Shown here: piece by piece, positions 1 to 7,071 of the stretch | Position numbering within the stretch: position 1 is the stretch's first letter | Layout: every line of letters starts with the position of its first letter | Source of the DNA: Burkholderiaceae bacterium | GTDB taxonomy: Bacteria > Pseudomonadota > Gammaproteobacteria > Burkholderiales > Burkholderiaceae_D | Direction of reading: 5' to 3' | NCBI GenBank assembly: GCA_031261905.1 | Contig: JAISIS010000011.1 | Location: 1 to 11,822, forward strand | DNA: 11,822 nucleotides | Translations under genes and position numbers: made by a program | The notes under the pieces: generated by a model | The model's database searches: none | What the model was told of the DNA's origin: nothing | What the model saw: the letters and a program-made list of their open reading frames with translations, nothing else

Positions 1-82
1 AATTTTCAAAAATTTCCTCAATAAAATCAACGGCCTGGAATTAAGTCGCACACTAGAAGAAAGACAGCTTGAAAAATCGCCA
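1..82. other. AT-rich edge downstream of ispF, no gene assigned
   Basis: This short stretch is clearly richer in A and T than the rest of the window. On the minus strand one frame stays open from 81 to the edge and contains a GTG at 51-49, so it could be the start of the next gene after ispF. No ribosome binding site precedes that GTG. On the plus strand the frame starting at base 2 is also open, but it simply continues into the antisense of ispF. I see no convincing terminator hairpin. Nothing can be named here. Confidence 0.3.
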
Positions 83-574
83 TCACGTTTTCGGCATGAT
101 CAGCGCAACGGCTTCGGCGGCGATGCCTTCGCCCTGGCCTATCCAGCCCAGTTTCTCGTTGGTCTTGGCCTTGACGCTGACGCGATCCAGCGGTACGCCA
201 AGGTCCGCCGCGATATGTTCGCGCATTTGGGGGATGTGCGGGGCCATCTTCGGCTCCTGGGCAATGATGGTGGCGTCAATATTGCCGACCACATAACCCG
301 CCTCGCGGAGCAGGTCAGCCGCCGCGCGGAGCAATACACGCGAATCAGCACCCGCAAAACGCGGGTCCGTATCGGGAAAGTGCCTGCCAATATCGCCCAG
401 CGCTGCCGCACCAATCAGTGCATCCGTTACCGCGTGCAACAGCACGTCCGCATCGGAATGACCTTTCAGGCCGGTTTTATGGGGGATGGTGACGCCGCCT
501 ATGATGAGCTTGCGATCAGGTACCAGGGCATGGCAGTCATAGCCCTGGCCTATACGAAAGGGGAACGCCTTCAT
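83..574 (-). CDS. ispF: 2-C-methyl-D-erythritol 2,4-cyclodiphosphate synthase
   Basis: IspF converts CDP-methylerythritol 2-phosphate to methylerythritol cyclodiphosphate and releases CMP, in the cytosolic MEP isoprenoid pathway. The family works as a trimer with a zinc-type metal at each active site. The 163-aa product has the usual family length. Visible hallmarks are GQGYDCH near the N-terminus (Asp13 and His15 as metal ligands), [10 protein letters not shown] with His47 as the third ligand, the [10 protein letters not shown] loop, and [20 protein letters not shown] near the C-terminus. The ATG overlaps the ispD stop codon by 4 bases (ATGA), and GGAGAAGG lies 7 bases upstream inside the ispD reading frame. 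Translation is therefore probably coupled to IspD. Identification is secure. Confidence 0.97.
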   Translation of the reverse strand: MKAFPFRIGQGYDCHALVPDRKLIIGGVTIPHKTGLKGHSDADVLLHAVTDALIGAAALGDIGRHFPDTDPRFAGADSRVLLRAAADLLREAGYVVGNIDATIIAQEPKMAPHIPQMREHIAADLGVPLDRVSVKAKTNEKLGWIGQGEGIAAEAVALIMPKT

Positions 575-1347
575 GCGCGCGCCTTCTCCAGCCGCTGTTC
601 GGCGCGCTTCCTGCTTGCCCGCCGTTTGGCGGCCCTGGCTTTCAAAAACATCTCGATCAGGTCCATATCCGCCGGGCGGGTAATCTTGCTGTTGCTCAAA
701 TGGCCTTCCACCAGCGTTGGCACAAATCCCATCGCCTCAATCGCACCGGATTCGTCCGTCACATCGGGATGTTGCTGTATAGCCTGCACCAGCGCTCCAT
801 AACGGAACATCTGTGGAGTTTGCGCCAGCCACAGGCCCTCTCTGGAAATGGTTGTCACCCGCGATTCCCTGGTGCGTTTGACCGTATCCGTCACCGGCAA
901 GGCCAGCAAACCGCCTACGGGATGGTCGCCCACTTCGTCCACCAGGAGCTTCACCAGTTCAGGCGTCAGGCCGGGGCGCGCCGCGTCATGCACTAGTATC
1001 CAGTCCTTGAGCGACAAGCCGGAAGAAATGGCTTCCAGACCCTGCTTGACCGAATCACGGCGGGTCTCGCCACCACAACGCAAAAGCGTCACCTTGTTGG
1101 AGGATATCTTGATCTGGCGTGAATTGACGCATTCGCCAAACCAGGCGTCTGTCGGGCTTAACACAACATACACATGCTCAATTTCCGGGCAGGCGCTGAA
1201 TACGTCAATGACATGCTGCAAAACCGGTTTGCCCGCCAGCATCAGATACTGTTTGGGTATAGGCGCCCCCATGCGCTGCCCCACACCAGCGGCAGGTATC
1301 AGGACAAAACAGCGTGAAGCATTGGAAACGATTTGAGTTTCTGTCAT
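571..1347 (-). CDS. ispD: 2-C-methyl-D-erythritol 4-phosphate cytidylyltransferase
   Basis: IspD transfers CMP from CTP to methylerythritol 4-phosphate, two steps before IspF in the MEP pathway. With the start chosen here the protein has 258 aa. Motifs in order are PAAGVGQRM (18-26) with PKQYL (31-35), which together bind [12 protein letters not shown] (92-100); HDAARP (120-125); PVTDTVKR (151-158); LAQTPQMF (174-181); TDESGAIE (197-204); and [10 protein letters not shown] (221-230). An in-frame ATG at 1398 would add 17 residues. It falls where a transcript from the TATAAT at 1404-1409 should begin, so I prefer the ATG at 1347, which gives a leader of about 50 bases. No strong Shine-Dalgarno sequence precedes either start. 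Residues 236-258 form a basic Ala/Arg/Lys tail beyond the usual end of the enzyme (E. coli IspD is about 236 aa). Confidence 0.95.
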   Translation of the reverse strand: MTETQIVSNASRCFVLIPAAGVGQRMGAPIPKQYLMLAGKPVLQHVIDVFSACPEIEHVYVVLSPTDAWFGECVNSRQIKISSNKVTLLRCGGETRRDSVKQGLEAISSGLSLKDWILVHDAARPGLTPELVKLLVDEVGDHPVGGLLALPVTDTVKRTRESRVTTISREGLWLAQTPQMFRYGALVQAIQQHPDVTDESGAIEAMGFVPTLVEGHLSNSKITRPADMDLIEMFLKARAAKRRASRKRAEQRLEKARA

Positions 1348-1403
1348 ACGGGGGTATCCGGCTGTCACTGGCGAAAAGAACGCGACGGCAAATGCCATGA
1401 TCG

Positions 1404-1409
1404 ATTATA
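1404..1409 (-). promoter_or_regulatory. Putative -10 element for ispDF
   Basis: Read on the minus strand this is a perfect TATAAT, placed 56 bases before the preferred ispD start codon. No good -35 hexamer is visible at 16 to 18 bases spacing (GAAAGT at 1427-1432 is the best), so an activator or a weak promoter is possible. Transcription would start near 1397. Confidence 0.45.
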
Positions 1410-1454
1410 ATGACACAATTGAATGCACTTTCCCATAGGGCAAGCCCGCTTTGG

Positions 1455-1466
1455 GGCAAATTTGCC
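1455..1466. promoter_or_regulatory. 12-bp perfect palindrome upstream of mfd
   Basis: GGCAAATTTGCC is its own reverse complement and lies 13 bases before the preferred mfd start, within the short region between the divergent ispD and mfd genes. It could be an operator, but no regulator is identified and a chance palindrome of this length cannot be excluded. Confidence 0.25.
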
Positions 1467-1479
1467 GCTTTTGTGTTGT

Positions 1480-4400
1480 ATGCCATCCGATTTCAGGAAG
1501 TTTCTTCCACGCCCCGGCCAACGTTACGCACTGCCAGCTCTGCACGGCTCGGCGGATTCGCTTGCGCTCGCGCGGGCGGCAGCCGAACTCCGTGCGCAAA
1601 ACCGCATGATGGTGGCGGTTGTCGCGCGCGCCTCGGATGCCAGGCGGCTTCTGGAAGAAATTCCCTGGTTTCACAAGGACAAGGAAAACCCGCTCCGCTG
1701 CCACCTGCTGCCGGATTGGGAAACCCTGCCCTATGACACCTTCTCCCCGCATCAGGATCTGGTGTCGCAGCGCCTGGCTACCTTGTATGAAGTCCAGAAT
1801 GGCCGTTGCGATCTCCTGATTGTTCCCGCCGCCACAGCCCTGTTGCGCCTTGCGCCGCCCGCCTTTCTGGCGGCATACACCTTCTTCTTCAAACAGGATG
1901 AAGCCATTGATGAAGCAAGGCTGCGCTCGCAACTGACGCTGGCCGGATACCATCATGTATCCCAGGTGATGTCGCCGGGCGAATATTCCGTACGCGGCGG
2001 CCTGATTGACCTCTTCCCGATGGGATCAAACCTGCCTTTCAGGCTGGATTTGTTCGGGGATACGATTGAAACCATCAAAACCTTTGATGTGGATTCGCAG
2101 CGTTCCCTGTATCCCGTGCAGGAAATGCGCATCCTGCCCGGACGGGAATTTCCCATGGATGAAAACGCGCGCGCCTTCTTCAGGAGTCGCTGGCGCGAAA
2201 TCTTTGAGGGCGATCCGACCCTTTCGGTGATCTACCGCGATATGGCATCAGGCATAGCCTCGGCCGGTATTGAATATTACCTGCCGCTCTTCTTTGAGGA
2301 TACGGCCACCCTCTTCCATTACCTGCCTGACGATGCCGTATTCGCCCTTGTCGGCAAGGTGGATGAAGCCATCAGCCGCTTCTGGGAAGATACGTCTTCC
2401 CGTTATGCTTTCCTGCGGGCAGACCGGGAAAGGCCCCTTCTGCCGCCTGAGCGGCTGTTCCTTAAAAGCGAGGATTTCTTCACCCTGGCCAAACCTCATG
2501 CCCGCTGGGTGCTGCAAACCGATGACGCGCCTTCCGAATTGTCGGCCCCGCTTCCCGATGTTACTGTCAACCGCCGGGCGGACGATCCGCTTGGCAATCT
2601 GCGCGCCTTTCTGGAAAAGAGCGGCAAGCGCACCCTGATCTGCGCGGAATCGGCAGGCAGGCGGGAAACCATGCAACAGTTGTTCAACGAATACAATCTG
2701 CCTGTTGCGCCCTGTAGCGGCTATGCCGATTTCATCATCTCCAGCGAGCCGCTCATGTTTGGCGTTGCCCCGCTCCAGAACGGGTTTTCGCTGGGTTATG
2801 TGCTGGGCGATCTGAATTTCATCACGGAAAGCGAGCTGTACGCAGGTTCAGGCAGGCGGCCTGGCAGGCGGCGGCAGGAAGGAGTCCAGCAGATTGAGCA
2901 CATGGTGCGCGATCTCTCGGAACTCAAGACCGGGGATCCCGTCGTACACGCCAACCACGGCATTGGCCGTTACCGGGGACTGGTCAGCATGGACCTGGGG
3001 CAGGGCGAGACTGAATTCCTGCACTTGCAGTATGCCCACAATACCGCACTGTATGTGCCGGTTTCCCATCTGCACGTGATCTCGCGCTATGCAGGCACCT
3101 CGCCGGACGATGCGCCACTGCATACCCTGGGATCAGGACAATGGGAAAAGGCCAAACAGCAGGCGGCACGCAAAATCCATGACACGGCGGCAGAGCTGCT
3201 GGATCTGTACGCGAAACGCGCCATGCGCAAAGGGCACGCCTTCCCGCTTACCATGCGCGACTATGAAACCTTTGCCGACAGCTTCGGCTTTGAGGAAACG
3301 CCTGATCAGGCTGCCGCCATCGAATCCGTCATTGCCGATATGACATCGGATAAACCCATGGATCGCCTTATCTGCGGCGATGTCGGCTTTGGTAAAACAG
3401 AAGTGGCGTTGCGCGCGGCCTTTATTGCCGTGATGGGCGGCAAGCAGGTTGCGCTGCTGGCGCCAACCACCCTGCTGGCGGAACAGCACGCCCAGACCTT
3501 TGCCGACCGCTTTGCCGACTGGCCGGTCCGTATTGCGGAGCTTTCCCGCTTCCGCACCGCAAAACAGGTGGCCCAGACCATCAGCGCGCTGGCTGACGGT
3601 ACGGTGGATATTGTCATCGGCACGCACAAGCTGTTGTCAAAAGATGTGCACTTTGCCCGCCTGGGCCTGGTCATCATTGACGAGGAACACCGTTTCGGCG
3701 TCCGCCAGAAAGAAGCGTTAAAAGCGTTGCGGACCGATGTGGATGTCCTGACGCTCACAGCCACGCCCATTCCCAGAACACTTGGCATGGCGCTGGAAGG
3801 TTTGCGCAGCTTCTCCACTATCGCCACGGCCCCGCAAAAGCGGCTCGCCATCAAAACCTTTGTCCGCAGCGAAAACGATTCGGTTATCCGGGAAGCCTGC
3901 CAGCGCGAACTCAAGCGTGGCGGGCAGGTGTACTTCCTGCACAATGAGGTGGAAACCATCGAGAACCGCCGCGCCATGCTGGAAAACCTGCTGCCCGAAG
4001 CGCGCATAGGCGTGGCGCACGGGCAGATGCACGAGCGCGATCTGGAAAAGGTGATGCGGGACTTTGTCGCGCAACGCTACAACATCCTCCTGTGCACCAC
4101 CATTATTGAAACCGGCATTGACGTGCCAAACGCCAATACGATGCTCATGCACCGCGCGGACAAGTTCGGGCTGGCGCAGTTGCATCAGCTTCGCGGACGC
4201 ATCGGACGCTCCCACCACCAGGCCTATGCCTACCTGCTGGTACACGATACGCTCACCCTCTCCCGCCAGGCGCAAAGGCGGCTTGAGGCTATCCGGCAGA
4301 TGGAAGATCTGGGCAGCGGCTTCTTCCTTGCCATGCATGATCTGGAAATACGCGGCGCGGGGGAAGTGCTGGGGGATGAGCAATCCGGTGAAATACAGGA

Positions 4401-4926
4401 AATCGGCTTTCAGCTCTATTCCGATATGCTGAAAGAAGCCGTACGCGCCATGAAAAAAGGCGAGGAACCGGATTTTGACGCGCCGTTCAAGACAGAGACA
4501 GAAATCAATCTCCACACCCCGGCGCTGCTGCCATCAACTTATTGCGCGGGCGTCAATGAACGGCTTTCCCTCTACAAGCGCCTGGCGGGCAGCGAAACGC
4601 AGGAAGATATCAACGAGTTGCAGGAAGAAATGATAGACCGCTTCGGCAAGCTGCCGGAACAGGCGCAGGCACTGATTGATACGCACCGCCTGCGCATCCT
4701 GGCCAAAACGGCAGGCATCACGAAAATTGACGCCCATACCGAGGCGATCTCCCTGCAATTCATGCCGGAGCCGCCTGTTGACGCCCTGAAAATTATTGAG
4801 CTGATACAAAAAGACCGGAACATCCGCCTGAACGGCCCGGAAAAACTGCGGGTAACGGCCAAAATGCCTGACCTGAATGCCCGTGTGGCAAAAATCCGGT
4901 CAACCATCCGCTCGCTGCTGGCTTAA
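1480..4926 (+). CDS. mfd: Transcription-repair coupling factor Mfd
   Basis: Mfd removes RNA polymerase stalled at DNA lesions and recruits UvrA for nucleotide excision repair. The 1148-aa product is about the length of E. coli Mfd. The N-terminal part is UvrB-like and carries DWETLPYDTFSPHQD and GEYSVRGGLIDLFPMG. The RNA-polymerase-interacting domain begins near residue 478 (LKTGDPVVHANHGIGRYRG). The translocase motor follows, with Walker A GDVGFGKT (633-640), DEEH box (734-737), the TATPIPRT motif, and RGRIGR (905-910, arginine fingers). The C-terminal domain runs to the stop. An in-frame ATG at 1423 would add 19 residues unlike Mfd N-termini; the ATG at 1480 fits the family. Neither start has a clear ribosome binding site. 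The promoter is not obvious: ATGACA at 1410-1415 with CATAGG 18 bases on is a weak candidate. There is no frameshift. Confidence 0.98.
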   Translation: MPSDFRKFLPRPGQRYALPALHGSADSLALARAAAELRAQNRMMVAVVARASDARRLLEEIPWFHKDKENPLRCHLLPDWETLPYDTFSPHQDLVSQRLATLYEVQNGRCDLLIVPAATALLRLAPPAFLAAYTFFFKQDEAIDEARLRSQLTLAGYHHVSQVMSPGEYSVRGGLIDLFPMGSNLPFRLDLFGDTIETIKTFDVDSQRSLYPVQEMRILPGREFPMDENARAFFRSRWREIFEGDPTLSVIYRDMASGIASAGIEYYLPLFFEDTATLFHYLPDDAVFALVGKVDEAISRFWEDTSSRYAFLRADRERPLLPPERLFLKSEDFFTLAKPHARWVLQTDDAPSELSAPLPDVTVNRRADDPLGNLRAFLEKSGKRTLICAESAGRRETMQQLFNEYNLPVAPCSGYADFIISSEPLMFGVAPLQNGFSLGYVLGDLNFITESELYAGSGRRPGRRRQEGVQQIEHMVRDLSELKTGDPVVHANHGIGRYRGLVSMDLGQGETEFLHLQYAHNTALYVPVSHLHVISRYAGTSPDDAPLHTLGSGQWEKAKQQAARKIHDTAAELLDLYAKRAMRKGHAFPLTMRDYETFADSFGFEETPDQAAAIESVIADMTSDKPMDRLICGDVGFGKTEVALRAAFIAVMGGKQVALLAPTTLLAEQHAQTFADRFADWPVRIAELSRFRTAKQVAQTISALADGTVDIVIGTHKLLSKDVHFARLGLVIIDEEHRFGVRQKEALKALRTDVDVLTLTATPIPRTLGMALEGLRSFSTIATAPQKRLAIKTFVRSENDSVIREACQRELKRGGQVYFLHNEVETIENRRAMLENLLPEARIGVAHGQMHERDLEKVMRDFVAQRYNILLCTTIIETGIDVPNANTMLMHRADKFGLAQLHQLRGRIGRSHHQAYAYLLVHDTLTLSRQAQRRLEAIRQMEDLGSGFFLAMHDLEIRGAGEVLGDEQSGEIQEIGFQLYSDMLKEAVRAMKKGEEPDFDAPFKTETEINLHTPALLPSTYCAGVNERLSLYKRLAGSETQEDINELQEEMIDRFGKLPEQAQALIDTHRLRILAKTAGITKIDAHTEAISLQFMPEPPVDALKIIELIQKDRNIRLNGPEKLRVTAKMPDLNARVAKIRSTIRSLLA

Positions 4927-4938
4927 TCGCGCTTTCCC

Positions 4939-4967
4939 TTGTCATCAGGCGCGCGCCTGCCTATACT
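4939..4967 (+). promoter_or_regulatory. Sigma70-type promoter for the stress-type pair
   Basis: TTGTCA (4939-4944) and TATACT (4962-4967) each differ from the sigma70 consensus hexamers by one base and are separated by exactly 17 bases. Transcription would start near 4974, giving a leader of about 70 bases before the ATG at 5045. The promoter begins only 12 bases after the mfd stop. The spacer is almost filled by a perfect palindrome, listed separately. Confidence 0.65.
4946..4959. promoter_or_regulatory. 14-bp palindrome in promoter spacer, candidate operator
   Basis: CAGGCGCGCGCCTG is a perfect palindrome sitting between the -35 and -10 hexamers. A regulator bound here would overlap RNA polymerase, as for repressors or MerR-type activators. 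The 17-base spacer is normal, so repression fits better than MerR-type untwisting, which uses longer spacers. It could instead be a 5-bp hairpin ending mfd transcription, but no T-run follows. Confidence 0.4.
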
Positions 4968-5001
4968 TACGAAAACGCTGATGGAAGCATTGTATACGCA
5001 C

Positions 5002-5016
5002 TCCGGCCTGGCCGGA
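5002..5016 (+). promoter_or_regulatory. Leader stem-loop before the stress-type pair
   Basis: TCCGGCC and GGCCGGA flank a single T, so the transcript can fold into a GC-rich hairpin with 5 or so paired bases and a small loop. It lies in the putative 5' leader, 18 bases ahead of the ribosome binding site. There is no T-run, so it is not a standard terminator; a role in RNA stability is possible. Confidence 0.35.
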
Positions 5017-5044
5017 AACGAAAATGAACATCACAGGAGAAAGC

Positions 5045-5419
5045 ATGGAAAACAAATCCCCATTGCAAACCAGGGTTGTCGGTGTTTTCGATTCACGCGA
5101 TGGCGCGGACAGGACAACGGAACAACTGGTCAGCCGTGGCATCTCGCGCAGCCAGATCAGGATCAGCCATGCGGGGCAGCACTCCAATGCACAGCGTGGC
5201 GACTTTGCTTCGGATTCCATTGCGAAGGAACTGAATATATTCTTCCACTCCATCTTTGATGACGAGGATGAGAGAAGGGTCCGGGAAGCCTACGACAAAC
5301 TGGAAGACCACCACCTGGTTGTCTCCGTTGACGAGTATGAGGCAGATCACGCCCGGAAGGTTGATGATTTCATGCGTGATACCTATGCCTCCCCCGGCGC
5401 AAAAAAATCCCAGGACTAA
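5045..5419 (+). CDS. Small protein with general-stress-17M-like domain
   Basis: The 124-aa soluble, strongly charged protein has no signal peptide or membrane segment. Residues 11-41 (VVGVFDSRDGADRTTEQLV and the following GISRSQIRI) and 67-98 (FFHSIFDDEDE, then HHLVVSVD) have the pattern of the YflT/GSP17M-like domain, found in bacterial stress proteins of unknown biochemical function. The pattern is an alpha/beta fold in which the protein senses or binds an unknown partner. The ATG at 5045 is preferred because AGGAG (5035-5039) sits 5 bases ahead. An ATG at 5024 would add 7 residues and has only a weak GGA upstream. The gene is preceded by its own promoter and followed after 18 bases by the PhnA-like gene, so the two are probably co-transcribed. 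The family assignment is from pattern recognition only. Confidence 0.75.
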   Translation: MENKSPLQTRVVGVFDSRDGADRTTEQLVSRGISRSQIRISHAGQHSNAQRGDFASDSIAKELNIFFHSIFDDEDERRVREAYDKLEDHHLVVSVDEYEADHARKVDDFMRDTYASPGAKKSQD

Positions 5420-5437
5420 TAACCGGAAAGAAACCGC

Positions 5438-5650
5438 ATGGCGACAAAAGACAGTAACGGCAATGAACTCAACGATGGCGATTCCGTACAGGTAATCAAG
5501 GACCTCAAGCTGAAAGGTTCTTCCACCGTCCTGAAACGCGGGAAAACCTACAAAAACATCCGGCTGACCGGCAAGGAAGAGGAAATTGAGGTTCGCGATG
5601 GCAAGAGCACGCTGGTCTTGCGCTCCGAATTCCTGAAAAAGGTCTCCTGA
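5438..5650 (+). CDS. Free-standing PhnA/YjdM C-terminal domain protein
   Basis: The 70-aa product matches the C-terminal domain of YjdM (formerly PhnA), with DSNGNELNDGDSVQVIKDLK, LKGSS, KNIRL and a closing LRSEFLKKVS. Full-length YjdM proteins carry an N-terminal zinc ribbon with paired cysteines; this protein has no cysteine at all, so only the small beta-barrel-like domain is present. The family name comes from an old link with phosphonate use that is not supported by function, and the true role is unknown. No phosphonate gene is nearby. GGAAAG (5425-5430) precedes the ATG by 7 bases. It follows the stress-type gene by 18 bases and likely shares its transcript. The stop codon is 15 bases from the convergent ubiT stop. 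Confidence 0.85.
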   Translation: MATKDSNGNELNDGDSVQVIKDLKLKGSSTVLKRGKTYKNIRLTGKEEEIEVRDGKSTLVLRSEFLKKVS

Positions 5651-5690
5651 GGCGGCAACCCCTGTTCAGCGTTTGCCGAACAAGGCCGCC
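5651..5690. terminator. Possible hairpin between convergent genes
   Basis: GGCGGC (5651-5656) can pair with GCCGCC (5685-5690), and inside it TGTTC (5663-5667) can pair with GAACA (5678-5682). The structure covers the 15-base gap between the two converging genes and the last codons of ubiT. There is no T-run on either side, so simple intrinsic termination is doubtful. Confidence 0.25.
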
Positions 5691-6130
5691 AGGGCGCGGC
5701 CTGGCGTGCTGCGGACCAGTGCCGGAATGTCCAGTTCCAGCGCGTCCAGGGCATTCTTGAGCAGCACGCCCAGTTCGGTATCCCCTTCCATGAGCAGGCG
5801 GCGGTTGAAGAAAAGCGTATCCGGATCTTCCCGGCGTGTCGCCAGCAACATGAAATCGTGCGCGGTAGCGCTGATAACGAGGTCTGGCGCGTCCGTATGC
5901 CATCCGGCAACGAAGCCTCCGCTCGTCCACAGGAAATTGAAATCCAGGCCCATATCCGTCACGGAGAGGCGCAGGAGCTTGCCTGTCAGCATGGCTGACA
6001 TCTCGTCCGTCACATGGTCTTTCAGCGCCAGGTTGGCGGCACACACAAAGCAAAGCGAACCGGGATACGACGGCATCCTGGAAACGGCCTGCTTCAGCAG
6101 CATGGGCATAACAAAGCGTTTAACGATCAT
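5666..6130 (-). CDS. ubiT: Anaerobic ubiquinone synthesis accessory protein UbiT (SCP2 domain)
   Basis: UbiT (YhbT in E. coli) is a sterol-carrier-protein-2-like lipid-binding protein needed with UbiU and UbiV to make ubiquinone without oxygen; it is thought to hold the hydrophobic intermediates. The 154-aa product carries the telling stretch RREDPDTLFFNRRL (99-112) followed by EGDTELG (115-121), as in E. coli YhbT. It lacks the longer C-terminal tail of that protein and ends with an Ala/Arg-rich segment. The ATG at 6130 has AAGGAGGT (6135-6142) 4 bases upstream, one of the best ribosome binding sites in the window. A TTG at 6145 would add 5 residues but has no such support. The gene follows ubiV by 27 bases, as the third gene of the operon. 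Confidence 0.93.
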   Translation of the reverse strand: MIVKRFVMPMLLKQAVSRMPSYPGSLCFVCAANLALKDHVTDEMSAMLTGKLLRLSVTDMGLDFNFLWTSGGFVAGWHTDAPDLVISATAHDFMLLATRREDPDTLFFNRRLLMEGDTELGVLLKNALDALELDIPALVRSTPGRALAALFGKR

Positions 6131-6157
6131 CCCGACCTCCTTCAAGACGGCATTGTC

Positions 6158-7057
6158 TCACGAAAGTCCGGGCTGTACATAAGCCATGCCGGACTGCCCA
6201 TGCCAATAGCCATTGCATGGCGCGGCGGGCATAAAGGGTTGCAGCGCGGCCTCGCCCGCTTCCGGCGAAAGGTGACCGGAAAGGACATCCGCATACCGCG
6301 CGGCAATATCGGGCATTCCTTCGCTATGAGGCACAAGCCGCAGCACATTCACGCCCATCTCCTGAAGAACGGGCAACTCCCGGATCAGGCAATAGACTTT
6401 GGCGGACTGCATCTGAACGCCGTTGATCACCAGGAAATCTTCCGCTTCCTGCGTTCGCAAACGCAGTCCATCCGGGTGCAACATGCAACTGAACCGGCAA
6501 TCATCCCTGGGCAGGTTATAGTGCCTGGCGGTGAAGCAACGTGCCGAAAAGGCCAGCGGGAGGCGCCCATAGCCCAGAACCTCTGTTTCCACGCCTTCCG
6601 GGATGGATGCCATCATCCCGGCAAGATCCTGCCGGTTCATTTCCAGCGGCATCACCCATCGCTTCGCGCCAAGGCCAGCCATCAACCCTAGCGCCGCCGG
6701 GTTGTAGATATTCAGGTGCAGCCCCGCGACAAAGCCGCCACGGCCAGCAAGCAGCCGTACAGCGCCCATGTCATTGGCTTCTACAGGGAAATCCCGGTTT
6801 TGCGTGATGTGGCGTATGGCCATCAACTGCGCCTCGGATTCCGGCAGCACCGGTGTTGAAAGGATAACTTCCTTGCCCGCTTTCCGCAGGCTGCGGCCTA
6901 TCTCCAGCCAGTCTTCCAGGCGAAGGGCGTGACGCCGTGCACAGATCGTTTCGCCAAGATAAACAATATCCACGGGAGCCGTCGCCATGGCTTCATAAAA
7001 TTCGTATACCGCCTCTTTCGGCCAGTAACCGGGTATGGGGGCAAGCGCCAGTTTCAT
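6158..7057 (-). CDS. ubiV: Anaerobic ubiquinone hydroxylation protein UbiV (U32 family)
   Basis: UbiV (YhbV) forms a heterodimer with UbiU that carries out the ring hydroxylations of ubiquinone synthesis without oxygen. It is a peptidase-U32-family protein with a 4Fe-4S cluster, not a peptidase. From the ATG at 7057 the protein has 299 aa. The four cluster cysteines are present at Cys39, Cys174, Cys187 and Cys191, in the same CX12CX3C arrangement as E. coli UbiV. Other hallmarks are PGYWPKE near the start, VYLGE, PLAFSARCFTAR (168-179) and CNGYW near the end. GGAGG (7064-7068) is 6 bases before the ATG at 7057, whereas it abuts the alternative ATG at 7063 directly; this decides the start. The gene starts 14 bases after the ubiU stop. 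Confidence 0.96.
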   Translation of the reverse strand: MKLALAPIPGYWPKEAVYEFYEAMATAPVDIVYLGETICARRHALRLEDWLEIGRSLRKAGKEVILSTPVLPESEAQLMAIRHITQNRDFPVEANDMGAVRLLAGRGGFVAGLHLNIYNPAALGLMAGLGAKRWVMPLEMNRQDLAGMMASIPEGVETEVLGYGRLPLAFSARCFTARHYNLPRDDCRFSCMLHPDGLRLRTQEAEDFLVINGVQMQSAKVYCLIRELPVLQEMGVNVLRLVPHSEGMPDIAARYADVLSGHLSPEAGEAALQPFMPAAPCNGYWHGQSGMAYVQPGLS

Positions 7058-7071
7058 GCTCATCCTCCGGC

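Noticed and set aside
215..802. A 195-codon plus-strand open frame over ispF and ispD
   Set aside because: It is antisense to the two MEP pathway genes and shows no family resemblance; it is a by-product of their codon use.
4946..4959. The palindrome after mfd as an intrinsic terminator
   Set aside because: The stem would be only about 5 bp and no T-run follows; its exact placement between two good promoter hexamers makes an operator more likely.
5438..5650. A phosphonate-use gene, as the PhnA name would suggest
   Set aside because: Only the C-terminal domain is present, no phosphonate transport or lyase gene is nearby, and the old link of this family with phosphonates is not supported.
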